From assembly GCA_963514095.1 (NCBI GenBank), contig OY741273.1:21683046-21747045 (forward strand): a stretch of DNA of 64,000 nt, in the 5' to 3' direction. Below, in pieces: positions 13,901-33,512 of this stretch. Below the pieces are notes generated by a model. It made no database searches and was not told where the DNA came from. It worked only from the letters and a program-made list of their open reading frames with translations. Source of the DNA: Eutrigla gurnardus. Its lineage: Eukaryota > Chordata > Actinopteri > Perciformes > Triglidae. The position numbers and the translations under genes are program-made. The stretch's first letter is position 1. Each line of letters opens with the position of its first letter.

Positions 13901-14752
13901 GGGCTGCACGAGATTTCTGCCTAAAAGCCTATTAAGGCAGTTTTTTCTCTCCACTGTCGCTGTAACGCTCGCCCCTGGGTGATGTTGGGACTTTGAAATT
14001 GTATTGACTAAACTTGAGCATATTGTAGTCCTGCTCAATGTGTCCTGAGATGACTTCTGTTGTGATATGACACTATGAATACAATTGAATTGAAAAGCCT
14101 ACTTGGTCGGGTGACTCCTTCCATAGAAGCGATGTTCCAGCATCAAGCAAAGCGCTCCTAGTTTCTGGGCATAGGTGAGCCAGGTGCCATTTTTCATCCA
14201 CGCCGGATTGGCTGGGCCCTCTCCACCGATCATCAGAAACACTGGGCCACCCGGCTTGTAGTAGGCTTCATTTACAAAGTACCTCTGAGGGGGGAAAAGA
14301 GAGACAGGGTTTTTCAGGGTGGGGGAGAAACAACTTCAGACTTCTGGGATACCAGGGGTCAGGTTTGCACCACTAGGTCTTTTTTTTGACAGATCACGTT
14401 GACATGGATACATGTGTAACTGTATTTGATGGGATCCTATGCTGACCATTTTGACAGTGCTTAATATCATCACTCATTCATTTATTTTTGCTTCATTGTA
14501 AATGTGCTGCCTTTGCGAGGATACACGACATATAAACGGACTTACTTGCTTCCACACTCTGCTGTCTGCACCACTGAAGTGGTCCAGTTTCTGAGTGAAC
14601 CACTGCTCCTCAGACACAGCCCTCTGCCCGGCATCTTGTACTCGATTGAACTTCTTGAACCCTTTATAGTGTACCTCTGCGCCAACAAACAGGGGAAGCA
14701 ATACGAATAAGGTGGCGTTACACAGAAGCAGCCCACACCTTTGAAAAGCCAT
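1918..14752 (-). CDS. prss16: Thymus-specific serine protease-like peptidase, family S28 (complete, 9 exons)
   Basis: Secreted or endosomal serine carboxypeptidase-type enzyme of family S28 (PRSS16, prolylcarboxypeptidase and DPP7 relatives). PRSS16 is linked to processing of self-peptides for MHC class II in the thymus. Exons on the minus strand: 14752-14546, 14284-14103, 13127-12895, 11979-11844, 7933-7819, 4018-3817, 2928-2838, 2695-2493, 2027-1918. Every junction has GT/AG ends and compatible phases and gives 492 aa, near the usual family length of about 500. Residues 1-25 look like a signal peptide (hydrophobic LLLCNATLFVLLPLFVG). Family marks are QKLDHF (about 54-59), EHRFYG in exon 2, nucleophile Ser173 in GGSYPGS, Asp435 in SIDPWH and His460 in GTAHCAN. 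Introns carry many repeats. It is transcribed away from psmd2. Assignment to S28 is firm. PRSS16 rather than another S28 member is inferred from motifs such as WVYQTCTEFGFY. Confidence 0.88.
2936..2994. repeat. (CA)n-type microsatellite in a prss16 intron
   Basis: An interrupted CA/CG-CA run directly upstream of the exon 7 acceptor. On the minus strand this places a TG-rich tract just before the AG at 2930-2929, in place of a normal pyrimidine tract. Confidence 0.9.
3063..3200. repeat. Diverged duplicate, copy 1 (partner at 4237-4383)
   Basis: This segment aligns by eye with 4237-4383. Both run in the same order through GTTATTCAG, a CAGACACAT/CGGACACAT block with CAGTG, an AAGAGAC-ACTTCCTG block and CTCATGAAA. 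The two copies flank exon 6 of prss16. The repeat family was not recognised. Confidence 0.6.
4237..4383. repeat. Diverged duplicate, copy 2 (partner at 3063-3200)
   Basis: Second copy of the intronic segment, in the same orientation as copy 1. It lies inside a minus-strand open frame (4465-4064), but copy 1 is not open in the matching frame, so the frame is probably chance. Confidence 0.6.
7494..7612 (+). repeat. Fish interspersed repeat (GCTAAGCTAA type)
   Basis: The segment from TTAGAGGTGCTG through GGACAGCTATTTCCCC to TATGCTAAGCTAACC matches, from memory, a very common fish repeat. A partly matching copy in reverse orientation lies at about 10951-11020. It sits in prss16 intron 5. Confidence 0.6.
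8278..8425 (+). repeat. Fish interspersed repeat (GGCTCTAGGG / TTTGGTCCAGACTGAAA type)
   Basis: The segment from GGTGGCTCTAGGGAAAG through CACTTTGGTCCAGACTGAAA to GCGCCACCATGA resembles a widespread fish repeat often found in introns. It lies in prss16 intron 4. The family name is uncertain. Confidence 0.55.
9556..10800. mobile_element. hAT-like non-autonomous DNA transposon with a nested SINE
   Basis: Both ends carry the 10-bp inverted terminus CACTGCAAAA (9556-9565; complement at 10791-10800). The interior is AT-rich and partly self-complementary (runs such as CTTAAAATAAG and CTTGACAAG), and has no transposase frame. CACTGCAAAA-type ends are typical of hAT-like elements in fish. No clear 8-bp target duplication remains (CATACCTG before, TGCTCATT after), so the copy is old. 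A SINE at 9975-10207 is inserted in it, leaving about 1 kb of original element. Confidence 0.65.
9975..10207 (-). mobile_element. tRNA-derived SINE with a duplicated head
   Basis: Read on the minus strand, the head starts GGGGCGGTCGG, then GTGGCGCAGTGGATAAGGC (box A-like), then GGTTCGACTCCC (box B-like). A unique body and a poly-A tail (T run at 9975-9990 on the plus strand) follow. The 39-nt head segment occurs twice, at 10161-10199 and 10114-10152. AGTTAATTTTTT flanks both sides (from 9969 and from 10208) and is a target-site duplication. The duplicated first half and the SINE tail argue against a working tRNA gene. Confidence 0.85.
10951..11020 (-). repeat. Reverse copy of the GCTAAGCTAA-type fish repeat
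   Basis: GTTAGCTTAGCTTAGCAT followed by AAAGACTGGAAG matches the complement of the segment near 7575-7612. It is partial and diverged. Confidence 0.5.
12895..13127 (-). CDS. prss16: prss16 exon 3: nucleophile-serine exon
   Basis: It encodes the catalytic elbow GGSYPGSLAAW with Ser173, followed by the conserved run KYPHLVHASVATSAPV typical of S28 peptidases. The acceptor AG is at 13129-13128 and the donor is at 12894-12893. The phase joins exon 2 (ending AA, giving Asn130) and exon 4 (giving FPEYLE). Confidence 0.9.
13860..14097 (+). repeat. 3' end of a fish retroelement (AATTGAATTG tail)
   Basis: The run from CTGGGCTGCACGAGATTTCTGCC through TTTTTTCTCTCCACTGTCGC and GTGTCCTGAGATGACTTCTG to a terminal ACAATTGAATTGAA tail looks like a 3' segment seen very often in fish genomes. 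It ends only a few bases from the exon 2 donor of prss16 (14102-14101). Confidence 0.6.
14546..14752 (-). CDS. prss16: prss16 exon 1: start codon and signal peptide
   Basis: The ATG at 14752-14750 opens 69 codons ending at a GTAAG donor (14545-14544). The first 25 residues form a hydrophobic signal peptide. The conserved S28 segment QWFTQKLDHF follows. No other in-frame Met lies between this start and the conserved region, which fixes the start. Confidence 0.88.
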
Positions 14753-15355
14753 GTTGTTGCGTTATAAACAAGGAACTAGTCAGGCGCGTGTGATGTAGTT
14801 CCATGTGGTCATATGACCAAATCATCTGCTACTTTAAATGACTGAAAAAACATGGGAGAAAATGCTTCTAGCACACGTAGGCTACTACAGATACTGTAAT
14901 AGTGTAATAGGTAATTCACGCTATGTTTATAAATGTGTTAGACGGTAATATAAACTAATTATATTATTGGTATGTATTTAATTAATGGAATTTGTATGAT
15001 GGACACAGATTTTCTCAAATGCTTGTACGTGACACTGTTGTAATATATGAGCCCAAATGTGTCACCCAAAACGTAAATAGCAACTTTTGTTGTGCTGGGG
15101 GCTGTCAACTGTTTTTTTTTATGAAAAACGAAACATAAAAAACCCGGAAAATGTCCCATAAACCATGAAGGTGTCACTCGAAGCTCCCGTGTTTTGCAGG
15201 CCGTGAACTACCCACACGCAGTCATATCCAGTCATCACCAGCAGGGGCGGTAAAGTGAAACCACAACACATTTTCTGTACTCGAGAAGAAGCGCTCCGCT
15301 CACAGCAGTCCTCCTCAGTTCCGTTTGCTAGCCGACAGTTCCTAGAGCCACAACT
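14753..15355. promoter_or_regulatory. Divergent promoter region shared by prss16 and psmd2
   Basis: Only 603 bp separate the two start codons, which point away from each other. Both promoters and both 5' UTRs must lie here, unless upstream untranslated exons were missed. I saw no TATA box placed convincingly for either gene and no clear antioxidant-type element for proteasome-gene control. Confidence 0.6.
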
Positions 15356-25200
<9,845 letters not shown>

Positions 25201-25423
25201 ACTGGACCCTCCCTCCCCCCACACACACACTCAAAAAAAAAAAAAAAGAACCATTCTCCGTGGCCTCTCCCTGTGTTTGTAAGGGTAGCCCTCCATGGCT
25301 CTTTGCAGTTGTTATATTTAGTTCTTTAATTCATGGCTGAAAAGAGCAAGTATGGCTTAATTCTTCTTCCTTGCTGTGTCGTCTCACTGTTGTCTGTGGC
25401 CCAGCTCACCCAGCTCCAGCAGT

Positions 25424-25429
25424 AATAAA
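25424..25429 (+). terminator. psmd2: psmd2 polyadenylation signal, proximal
   Basis: AATAAA lies 224 nt after the stop codon, which is a plausible first poly(A) site. Confidence 0.5.
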
Positions 25430-25797
25430 AAATGGATGGTTTGAGTCTGGTTGATTGGAGTGGGGTGACACAGGAAGGCTAAAACTGGGAACTTGTCCAC
25501 TCTTAAGATGGTTTCCTCATTGCCTCGAATTTTGATCCACCTCTCCCACATTTACCGAACCAGCCGTTTGATGGACCTGCGGCCAGTTCAACCTGTATAT
25601 GTCATCGGTAAATGAATAGCAACTGCTCTGTCCACATCAGTGCTTCAAAATGTGTTTCTTTTCTCCACTTCTGACATCCTAAGTAATGTTTTGTAATTAG
25701 AGCATTTAAAAGTATGTATTCATGATCACATGTTGCTTCTGTTTTTATTTTATTTTTTTTTGGTTTTTGTTACAGTACTGTAAAAGGTTGACTCAAA

Positions 25798-25803
25798 AAT
25801 AAA
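25798..25803 (+). terminator. psmd2: psmd2 polyadenylation signal, distal
   Basis: AATAAA lies about 600 nt past the stop, followed by a GT-rich stretch (GGTGGAAACGTGATGGCTG). It is preceded by a T-rich tract. It may be the main end of the transcript. Confidence 0.5.
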
Positions 25804-26639
25804 AACTCAGATCCACATGGTGGAAACGTGATGGCTGCGTGTTATTCAGGCGCAAAGGGCGTCATTGCTGCTTTATTATAATTGACTCGAAACTCACAAG
25901 TGCTGTTAAGCAGACTGCTGGTTCTCCACAAGGAGGTGCTGTTTAGTTATTTGCAACGCCACTAGAGGAACGAAATCTCTTAGGTACTATACACGCATAT
26001 ATACGTATACAAACATAAATATACATTTTTTTCTATCAGTACGAACATCTTTGTAAATATGCATAATGGAAAGCAATAGCTGAGACCTATTTGTCTTTTT
26101 AGTAAATGTCTGCTACATACACTTTAGCTGAAATACAGTAGCCTACTAATACGAGTAAGACATAGGAAAGGTTGTTATACCTTACTTCCAGTGGATATTA
26201 AATGCTCAATTCGAACTTCAGCATTAGGCTTTATGCGTTTTGTAAACGCTGTTCTTTTAATGAACTTTTACGAAACGGGTATAACACTTGTGGCCACTGC
26301 ATCCCTCTTGGCCCGTTTTCAGGCGTATGACATCATACTGTGTCTCATTTGTCTTTCATGTCACTGACTTCATTTCACCCACAAAGACATTTGCGAAATG
26401 TCAATACGGTTTTGTTCCGTAGCTGCATTAACAATGGCAACTTTGTTCTAATTGGTTAACACAAGTTTAAAATCTTAAAAATGGTAATATTACACCATCG
26501 ACGCGTCTCAAAGCGTGCTGTTTACGTTCAAACCGAATAAAGACAATGGAGACGACAACGGATATTACAATACAGGCATTTACAGTTGAGAACATGATTA
26601 CTATGAAAGTTTCACGTGATGGGATTTCGCCGGAATTAC
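25804..26639. other. Intergenic spacer between psmd2 and eif4g1
   Basis: AT-rich sequence with no recognised gene, ending in the eif4g1 promoter region. The two genes are about 1.4 kb apart (psmd2 stop to the proposed eif4g1 exon 1). Confidence 0.5.
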
Positions 26640-26702
26640 CTAGCTACCGGCTTCCGGGAAGATTTTCCGTCCGTCCGGCTCTGCGGACTCAAGGAGAGAA
26701 AG
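26600..26702 (+). promoter_or_regulatory. eif4g1: Proposed eif4g1 main promoter and non-coding exon 1
   Basis: A G+C-richer stretch with GCCGGAAT and CTTCCGGGAA, which fit ETS-factor sites typical of TATA-less housekeeping promoters. AAGGAGAGAAAG then meets a consensus donor, GTAATG, at 26703. CpG-rich sequence continues to about 28500. The transcription start is inferred, not seen. In this model the 5' UTR would be split over this exon, 33140-33193 and part of 33462-33508. Confidence 0.45.
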
Positions 26703-27796
26703 GTAATGCCGCGGTCCTCAGCTAAATTGTTTATTAAAATGCTCAAATTGTCCGATAAGTGTCAAGCCACTGATTTATAAAGTCTCTGGAAGGACAAGGA
26801 AATGTACGTTTCGCCTCAGTCTTGAGATATGCCTCGCTGGGTGACTTTCTTTAGTGTCTTCTACTGGTGTTCCTGCTGTGTTTTCAGGGATTAGCTGGCT
26901 AGCTGGCTGCTAGCATTCCATGCTAATGCGACGTGGGTGTTCTTTCTTCACTTTAGCTTGTCCAGCTAGCAAGCTAACACTACGATAGGCAGCGTAATGG
27001 GTACTTATTCGTATATGTTAGAAACATGTCATATCGTGTGTAACATATTCTATTTGATAAGCGACAAATTGATTGTCGCGTCACAATGTTGTTGTTTTCG
27101 CCGGTTAAAGTAATTTGTGCTGCTAGCTATCCAACCGCTTGCTAGCTAGGTAGCAGCGGGTAGCAGTAGGTTAAATCACTCTAGTTGTGTCCAAGCCGGG
27201 TTTTGCCCCGGCACCACCCTCCCGGCATATAGTGATGGCATTTATGTTCTCGTATTTGCCAGCCTGACTGCGTATAAAATCACGCCTGTTGACAGTCGTG
27301 GTTGTAAATAACGTGCATACTGATAACGCGATACCTGAAACCATGTGATAGCGACCCAACGTTGGTGTCAGACATCTGAAACCATTAACGTTCGGCGGTT
27401 AAGTATAGAAGGTGGTCTATATGGGTGTGTGGTCGTTAATGCAGCAACATGAGGGTCACTGTTCATTAGCCAAACAAACGTTACTGCGCTCGTAACCCGG
27501 GCAATAAAACATATGTTACAGTGTGTTGTATTGACACGTATTCAGTGTCGGTTCTGACATGCTTGGATACATGAGACATTGTGTTTGAAGTGTAAAGTGT
27601 TGGACTGATCTGACGGGACGGTTGTTTTGAGCCTCGAAGCCGGTGACACCTTCATTAGGGCCTTGCCGGGTTTAATGACAGGTCGCCTTCAGGTTAGCCG
27701 CCGTAATGGAAGTCGATGCAACACGGAAACTTTTGTGAATGTTTTATTTTTCATCAGCATCCCCTGCAGTGCATGCATGCAAACCAAGGCTGCCCC

Positions 27797-27824
27797 GGTG
27801 GTGGAGGTGGTGGTGGTGGTGGTG
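27797..27824. repeat. (GGT)n microsatellite
   Basis: A run of GGT units with one GGA, in the CpG-rich start of the proposed eif4g1 intron 1. Confidence 0.85.
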
Positions 27825-30800
27825 TTGAACTGGGCGAGATGTTTGGCTGCGAACCGAAACCGAGGGCTCTGACTCATTCTGGCCAGTTAGAGAAACGTTA
27901 GGTTATCCTCTTGTCACGACACCGGTGACAGCACGGCTGCTGTGTTCGTACCTAGCTAAAGCTGTGCAGCGTAGTTACTGTCTGTAAGTAGCATATTGAG
28001 CATTGGCATACAAACGTACGAGGCTAATAACCGGTTACTTTAGCCACCTCGCTTAGCTCCACAGTTATCTCGGCTATTATTGAAATGCATGGACTCGACC
28101 GCCGTCGCACATGTGTTCACTGTCGACTAGTTGAAACTTTCTGCGCACTGGCGTTGCATGGTTTATGCTCCATTTTTAAACACGGTAGGTGATCGTCAGA
28201 GAACGACATCGGCCGAGGCGTGGCTGGCGTGAAGCCGGCAGCCGGGCTGTGCATCGCGCCAATAGCAGGAGAAACCACGTGGTAAATCCAGGTTGGGCCT
28301 AGGAAAGTTAGCAACATGGCTAACAGCACAACAGCATGTCTTCGCGACCATACGTACCTGTGTTTTGCATAACTGCGCGTTTGGGAGATGTGTGTTTATT
28401 ACAATCCCAGGCAGATGACGGTGTTTGTCGTACGTTTTGTGCGCGAGCGTGTGTGAGTAGACGGGCAGACACGCCCCTGTGTCATAGCAAAAGTGTCCCC
28501 ACAGTTTCAGCATTAAACACCGGCGTGTTACCAATGGATAGTTAGCTCGTCGCGTTAATATCCCGACACTGACATGACGGCATGAGATTGCTTGCTTACA
28601 TCGCTGGTATGTTCTCGTTTAAGTCGTTGTTCGATAGCGTCACGCACCTCCTTGCTGTGTCGTTGTGATGTTGAGGACTGCAGACATGTGACTTTAGCTG
28701 AGAATGTGGGTCCAAAATGGATGCAGTTTCCTAATGCTAATCGAGGCAGATGTTTTTGTTTTTTTTCCACCCAAGTCTATGTCTACAAACATGAATCTTC
28801 GTTTACTGTTCATCAACCCCAGAGAGTGTTATGCAGTGATCTCCGGCATGCTTTAGTGTTGTGAATGAAACTAATAGCATAAGTGTAATGGCAGGACAAA
28901 TGCATGATGTGTCAGAGCCAGGCTGTCACAGTTTGCCTGACATAAGGACACTACTGAGCTTCCTGTTGTGAAACGTGAAAGCGTCTGGGCATGTGTGGGT
29001 TTTGGCACAATGTTAGTTAGCCAGAGGAACACAGAGGGGGTTGGGCAGGACAAGCTGTACTGGTGTGATGCTGTGTCATTCAGTGGAGCTAAACTTGGAC
29101 TGTCTGTACATCCTTCTCAACTTGAAATGCTGTGTGCTCGTCACCGACCGTTAATGGTTGCACACCTGATCATGGACAGGCAATTTAGTTTAAGGTCTTG
29201 AGCATTGTCAGTAGGCAGCAGAGTAATATTGTAAATACTGAGTTTGTTCTTTAACATCTGTTGTTTTTTTCATTGATTTGTGTTTGTTTAAGCTGATATA
29301 GCCTCATGTCAAAGGAGCACTCCACTCATTTTAAATATTGCTTCTGTGGCTCTGAAGGGAGCTTTCTAAAATCTGAGAAAAAAAATAACCCCCATAGTGC
29401 AAATTAGCTTACACGATAAACCAGGTGTGTGTGGTGCTATAAAGATGTGGGCATTTATATACCAGACATGCATCAACTAAATTCAGACTATTCGGTTGCA
29501 TAATAGCAACCTGTGTTTTACAGGCTTAACCCAGACTAAGGACTGAAATTCAGGATATCTTGGCCCCCGCTGCTTGGGTTTTTACTTGTGCGTCACCCAA
29601 CTTTGTGTGAGTCTAATATCAAATCAGTGGAATAGCTTACTTCTTTTCAGAAGCAGCATGGTTCTACAGAAACCCAACATTTAGCCTATCATAGATAACT
29701 TTGGCTCTCATCTGCTTTGGTAAACATGAATATAAACTTAATTTGTTAAAAATGTGTTGGTCCTGCCTGTAAAGGACCAAATACACCACTCCGTTTTACA
29801 TACGCCCTTTTTTTCTGGCTTGTGGGCAAAATTTAAGTGAGAGTTTTTCACAGTTAAAGTGAACCAGCTGAATTCTGCTACCACAGGATTAGATGTCACT
29901 GTGTTACTACCACAGCCAGAACTAGTGTATTACTATGGAAGGTACAGACTGTCATCACAGCCTGCAGGCCAGAAAACTTTATATAACCGAGGAGTTATTG
30001 GTAAAATAAGTAAGGCGCAATGGGCTTTTAGCAGATGAGGAGTCGGTGTGTCAATTGCATTATAAGTAGTCCTTAAAAGTAACCAAATACAATGTGTATT
30101 ATGGCATTTTATGGCACGGCAAAATGCAAATGCCATAATACCCCCCCCCAACTTTACCTGTAGACAGTAGTAGCAGTAAAGTTGGCTTGGTTCACAGTGG
30201 AGAATGTATTGAGAGAAGGTTTCATTTAGCACACAGAGTCCAGACGATGGTGTGTACAGAGTCAGACAGTGGTAAACCTACAGTGGCCACACTATGGACT
30301 GCATACTGCTCAGGCTTGATTCCAATTTTAACCAGCAGCCACTTACCATATTGCAGCAAAAAAAAAATCCTCCTCTGTCCCAAAAGGCATTTTGGGAGAT
30401 TCAGAGAGACCTCTGTAAAACGTTTTTACAGGACATCTCAAACTTCAAACAAGGTAGATTATGAACCTTTTTTTGTTAGCAATTTTTGATCCATGGGGGG
30501 TTTATATTTGAAAAACTGTCCTTGAGACAAGAAAAATTATCATTGGTCTGACCATCTTGGGGTCCCAATTCTTATAGTACATCCATAGGCTACACCCTCC
30601 ATAGGTGACATGATGGCCAATGTCTTTAGCAAATGTTCTACCCTCTTGCGGGTCATGGGAGTGCATGCAGACGGTTATGCAACAGTTGAAGGAGCATGTT
30701 TCTGTCTGGATCTCCACAGTGCTGCATGTCAGACCAGCTCAAATGACTGTGTGTGATTAGGGGGTGGAGTACAGTGGGGTTTGCCTTGCATTAGCTCACA

Positions 30801-31659
30801 CAACTCCCCTAAAAGAAAGATTCTTGCAAAAAATTAGTGATTAGCATAATCAATATGGTGGTGTTTTTATTGTTAAGAAGCCAGCCACGTTCAACTACTT
30901 GAGGTTAAAGCTTTCCTCCACTCACCTTAAGGTTTCTATTAGTGTGTCCCCTGGTCAGAGGAGAAATGCCTGTGAGACTGTGTAGGTTGTTAGACCCTTT
31001 TTTACCCCCGAGATTGTTGACTCAGCATTTCAACTCCCAGCTAGCCCTGCTCAGTCTGGCCATCTTCCTGTCTGTGAATGATCCTTTGAACTGCTGCCTG
31101 ACAGCCCTTTACTATGGACTTTCTTAATCCAAATGTATATTGCTGCTGTTCTCCAAGCTCCAAGGCTCCAGTATTCATGGAAGAAGCTTAACATCAATGT
31201 CTGTCAGTCAGTGTTTTACTTTCATATCAATCTTGTATTGGTTTCCCCGTATGAGTCATCATGGCAAAATGGGGGGGCTGAAGACGCCTACTATAGCGGG
31301 AACTACAACAGAGGGGTTTTCAACTATTTGGCCGGTGTTTCTGTCTGTGGATAGATTGTGTCATCACGATAGCATCGCAACCCTGCACGGTGCAGTCACA
31401 AAATGTTTTGAGATTCAGTTGAGATCCAAATGAAAGTTGAGTTTGAAGATGGGTGTGGTCTGAGCAAGGTATGAAGAGGCTGTTGGACCCTCCACTTTTA
31501 CTCCTGTGGACCAACTTGGCCTCATGAGTCTGAGCAAGGGCACTGGAAGTGGGGCTGTAGGATGTGAGGAAGGGGGAATTGAGCCCCACGTCATGCCCCT
31601 GGTCTGATTTGGCATTGCTATAGGTGTAATCTACGGAGCCCCGGAGAGGCCATCCAGAG

Positions 31660-31770
31660 AAAAATAATAAATATTGAGGCCACGTTTTACTACATTGAGC
31701 GCACGAGATACAACTTGTCCCCATGTTTTACTTAATTTGTGGCCACGAGATAAGTTAGGGCGCACAATTG
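31660..31770. repeat. Interspersed repeat with CACGAGATA motifs
   Basis: GCGCACGAGATACAACTTGT and GTGGCCACGAGATAAGTTAG are two related motifs in tandem. They resemble a repeat common in fish genomes. The boundaries and family are uncertain. Confidence 0.5.
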
Positions 31771-32103
31771 CCCCCTCTCCCCCGCCCGCTTGCACTCACG
31801 CTGCTCTCGGCCCGATAGCCTGTTGTACATGCGTCATCACGTTGTAATACGACACACGCATGGCTTGATGTAGTTTTCCAGAAGCAGCGTCTCAAAGTCA
31901 TCACAATAGAGAACAACACAGTTTCTAGTCAACACTTGGCCTGCATCAGAGCATATGAGCGCGAGCGGACTTTGGACAGAGTGCAGAGCGGTATTTTCAT
32001 TATAAAAGTACCGGTCCGGTTCCGCTCCTGTACCGCTCACACCATGAGTCTGAAGCCCAAACCCGACCCAGAATCCCCCTGTGTCCTACAGTCACAAGCC
32101 GGC

Positions 32104-32120
32104 GGGGGGGGGGGGGGGGG
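32104..32120. repeat. G17 homopolymer
   Basis: Seventeen consecutive G bases. It may form a quadruplex, and it is also a likely sequencing or assembly length error site. Confidence 0.9.
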
Positions 32121-32272
32121 CAAATCGCATTGGTGTCTGGTTTTATCTTATGTTGGTGTGTTGACCTAGTCTTGGTAACGTTGATGATTACAACCATTTC
32201 TGCAGCGTGATTTCCGCTTCTTTGGAAAAAAGAACAAAGACCCAGAGTCATCATGACTCAGGCTTTTTACAA

Positions 32273-32310
32273 CGTGTGTGTGTGTGTCTCTGTGTGTGTG
32301 TGTGTGTGTG
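32273..32310. repeat. (TG)n microsatellite
   Basis: A TG run interrupted by one TCTC, in the proposed eif4g1 intron 1. Confidence 0.9.
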
Positions 32311-33139
32311 ACGGAAATAATGTAGGCCTTGTCTATAAATACCATGTGTCACTATTACAAGGACCATATAACACAGAGAGGATGAATTACCCTGGAATCA
32401 TGAAATAAAATGTCATAAATCCTAAAAAAAAAACAACCTAGTTGCAGCTATTCTGACAAACACTGCAGTATAGGGATAATTTCCTTAAGTCATCCGATAC
32501 ATTAAAATGGTATCCTTGACAGTAGTGGCCTGATTGGATTTTATATTAACCGGGCAGTTTCTTAGTCAGTGGTATGAATCTAAATTTGTTACTAGTGTTG
32601 CACGGTATACTGATACCGTCTCTTCAAAACTCAATGATACCCTGTTTTACTAGTACCGGTACTTTAAGTATGACAGTGTTAATAGACGCGACTATGAGTT
32701 GCGTGGTTGTGCGACAACAGGACTGCAAGGGCAGGTACAAGAACGGTCTGTTTTAGCTTTGCTGCAGTTTAAACATAGACTGCGGGTCTCGGGATTCAAC
32801 CTGCACTCACTAGACAGATGGAGTCAACAAATAAAGATGAAAAGTTAAAACCTTCCTCTTGTTGATCCATTCAGTCCTCCAGCAGAGCGCTAGATCACAC
32901 ACGTCCACCCACGCATAGGAAGACTGTCATACTTAAAGTTTCTTCTTTTAAGTTGATCAGGACACCATAACATATTGGACAGTAAAATGTATGACTTGTA
33001 TCATCAAACTCATCAACTATTGGTTATACACCCATCTCAACATTGTACCAGCCATTAAACGGCATCATTTTGGTACATAATAACTTATTTGACTAGTCAT
33101 ATTTAACAAAGTTTTTCTCTAATTTCTTTTTTCTTCTAG

Positions 33140-33193
33140 GAAAAAAACGTTCCTCAGTTTAACCACTCTTGGGACCTTAAAAGATTTATAAAT
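33140..33193 (+). other. eif4g1: eif4g1 proposed non-coding exon 2
   Basis: A 54-nt segment between a pyrimidine-rich acceptor (TTTTTTCTTCTAG) and a consensus donor (GTAAGT). When joined to the exon at 33462, the frame of the main ORF hits a TAA at 33160-33162. This supports ATG 33509 as the first usable start in this transcript. It has no ATG of its own. Confidence 0.55.
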
Positions 33194-33491
33194 GTAAGTA
33201 CAAATGAGCTGTAACCATTCATATGAAATATCAACTTTGGGTTCAACCCTCCTGCTAAATCTGAATGTAACTTGACCTCTCTACATGGTCGAAGTATTTA
33301 GGATTCTACCGTAGTACCTATTAATTTAAACCATAAACCATTCTCTAAAATATACCACATTCCACTCTATCCTTTCGATGGCACATTATAATGTTGTTGG
33401 CCACTTGGCCTCACTATTGTGGTACTGATACCATTTAACCTCCCATTCTCTCCTTCGTCAGATTTGTACACAGGTCCACATCTGCCTCCCC

Positions 33492-33512
33492 ATGCAGAAC
33501 TCCATGAAATGA
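33492..33512 (+). promoter_or_regulatory. eif4g1: Upstream ORF overlapping the eif4g1 start (ATGA)
   Basis: ATG at 33492 opens a six-codon frame (MQNSMK) with a second in-frame ATG at 33504. It stops at TGA 33510-33512, which overlaps the main ATG 33509-33511. Both upstream ATGs have pyrimidines at -3 (weak context), while the main ATG has G at -3. This fits leaky scanning, possibly with termination-reinitiation, as start control. Confidence 0.7.

Larger units (their letters stand above)
26703..33139 (+). other. eif4g1: eif4g1 intron 1 (proposed)
   Basis: About 6.4 kb without a recognised exon. It starts CpG-rich, then becomes AT-rich. It contains a GGT repeat (27797-27824), a repeat rich in CACGAGATA motifs (31660-31770), a 17-base G run (32104-32120), a TG repeat (32273-32310) and a MITE-like start near 32588 (GTTGCACGGTATACTGATAC). 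Confidence 0.45.

Noticed and set aside
32588..33440. One MITE spanning the non-coding eif4g1 exon 2 (GGTATACTGATAC-like left end, GGTACTGATACC-like right end)
   Set aside because: The supposed right end near 33420 matches only a few bases, so an exon born from a transposon is not supported.
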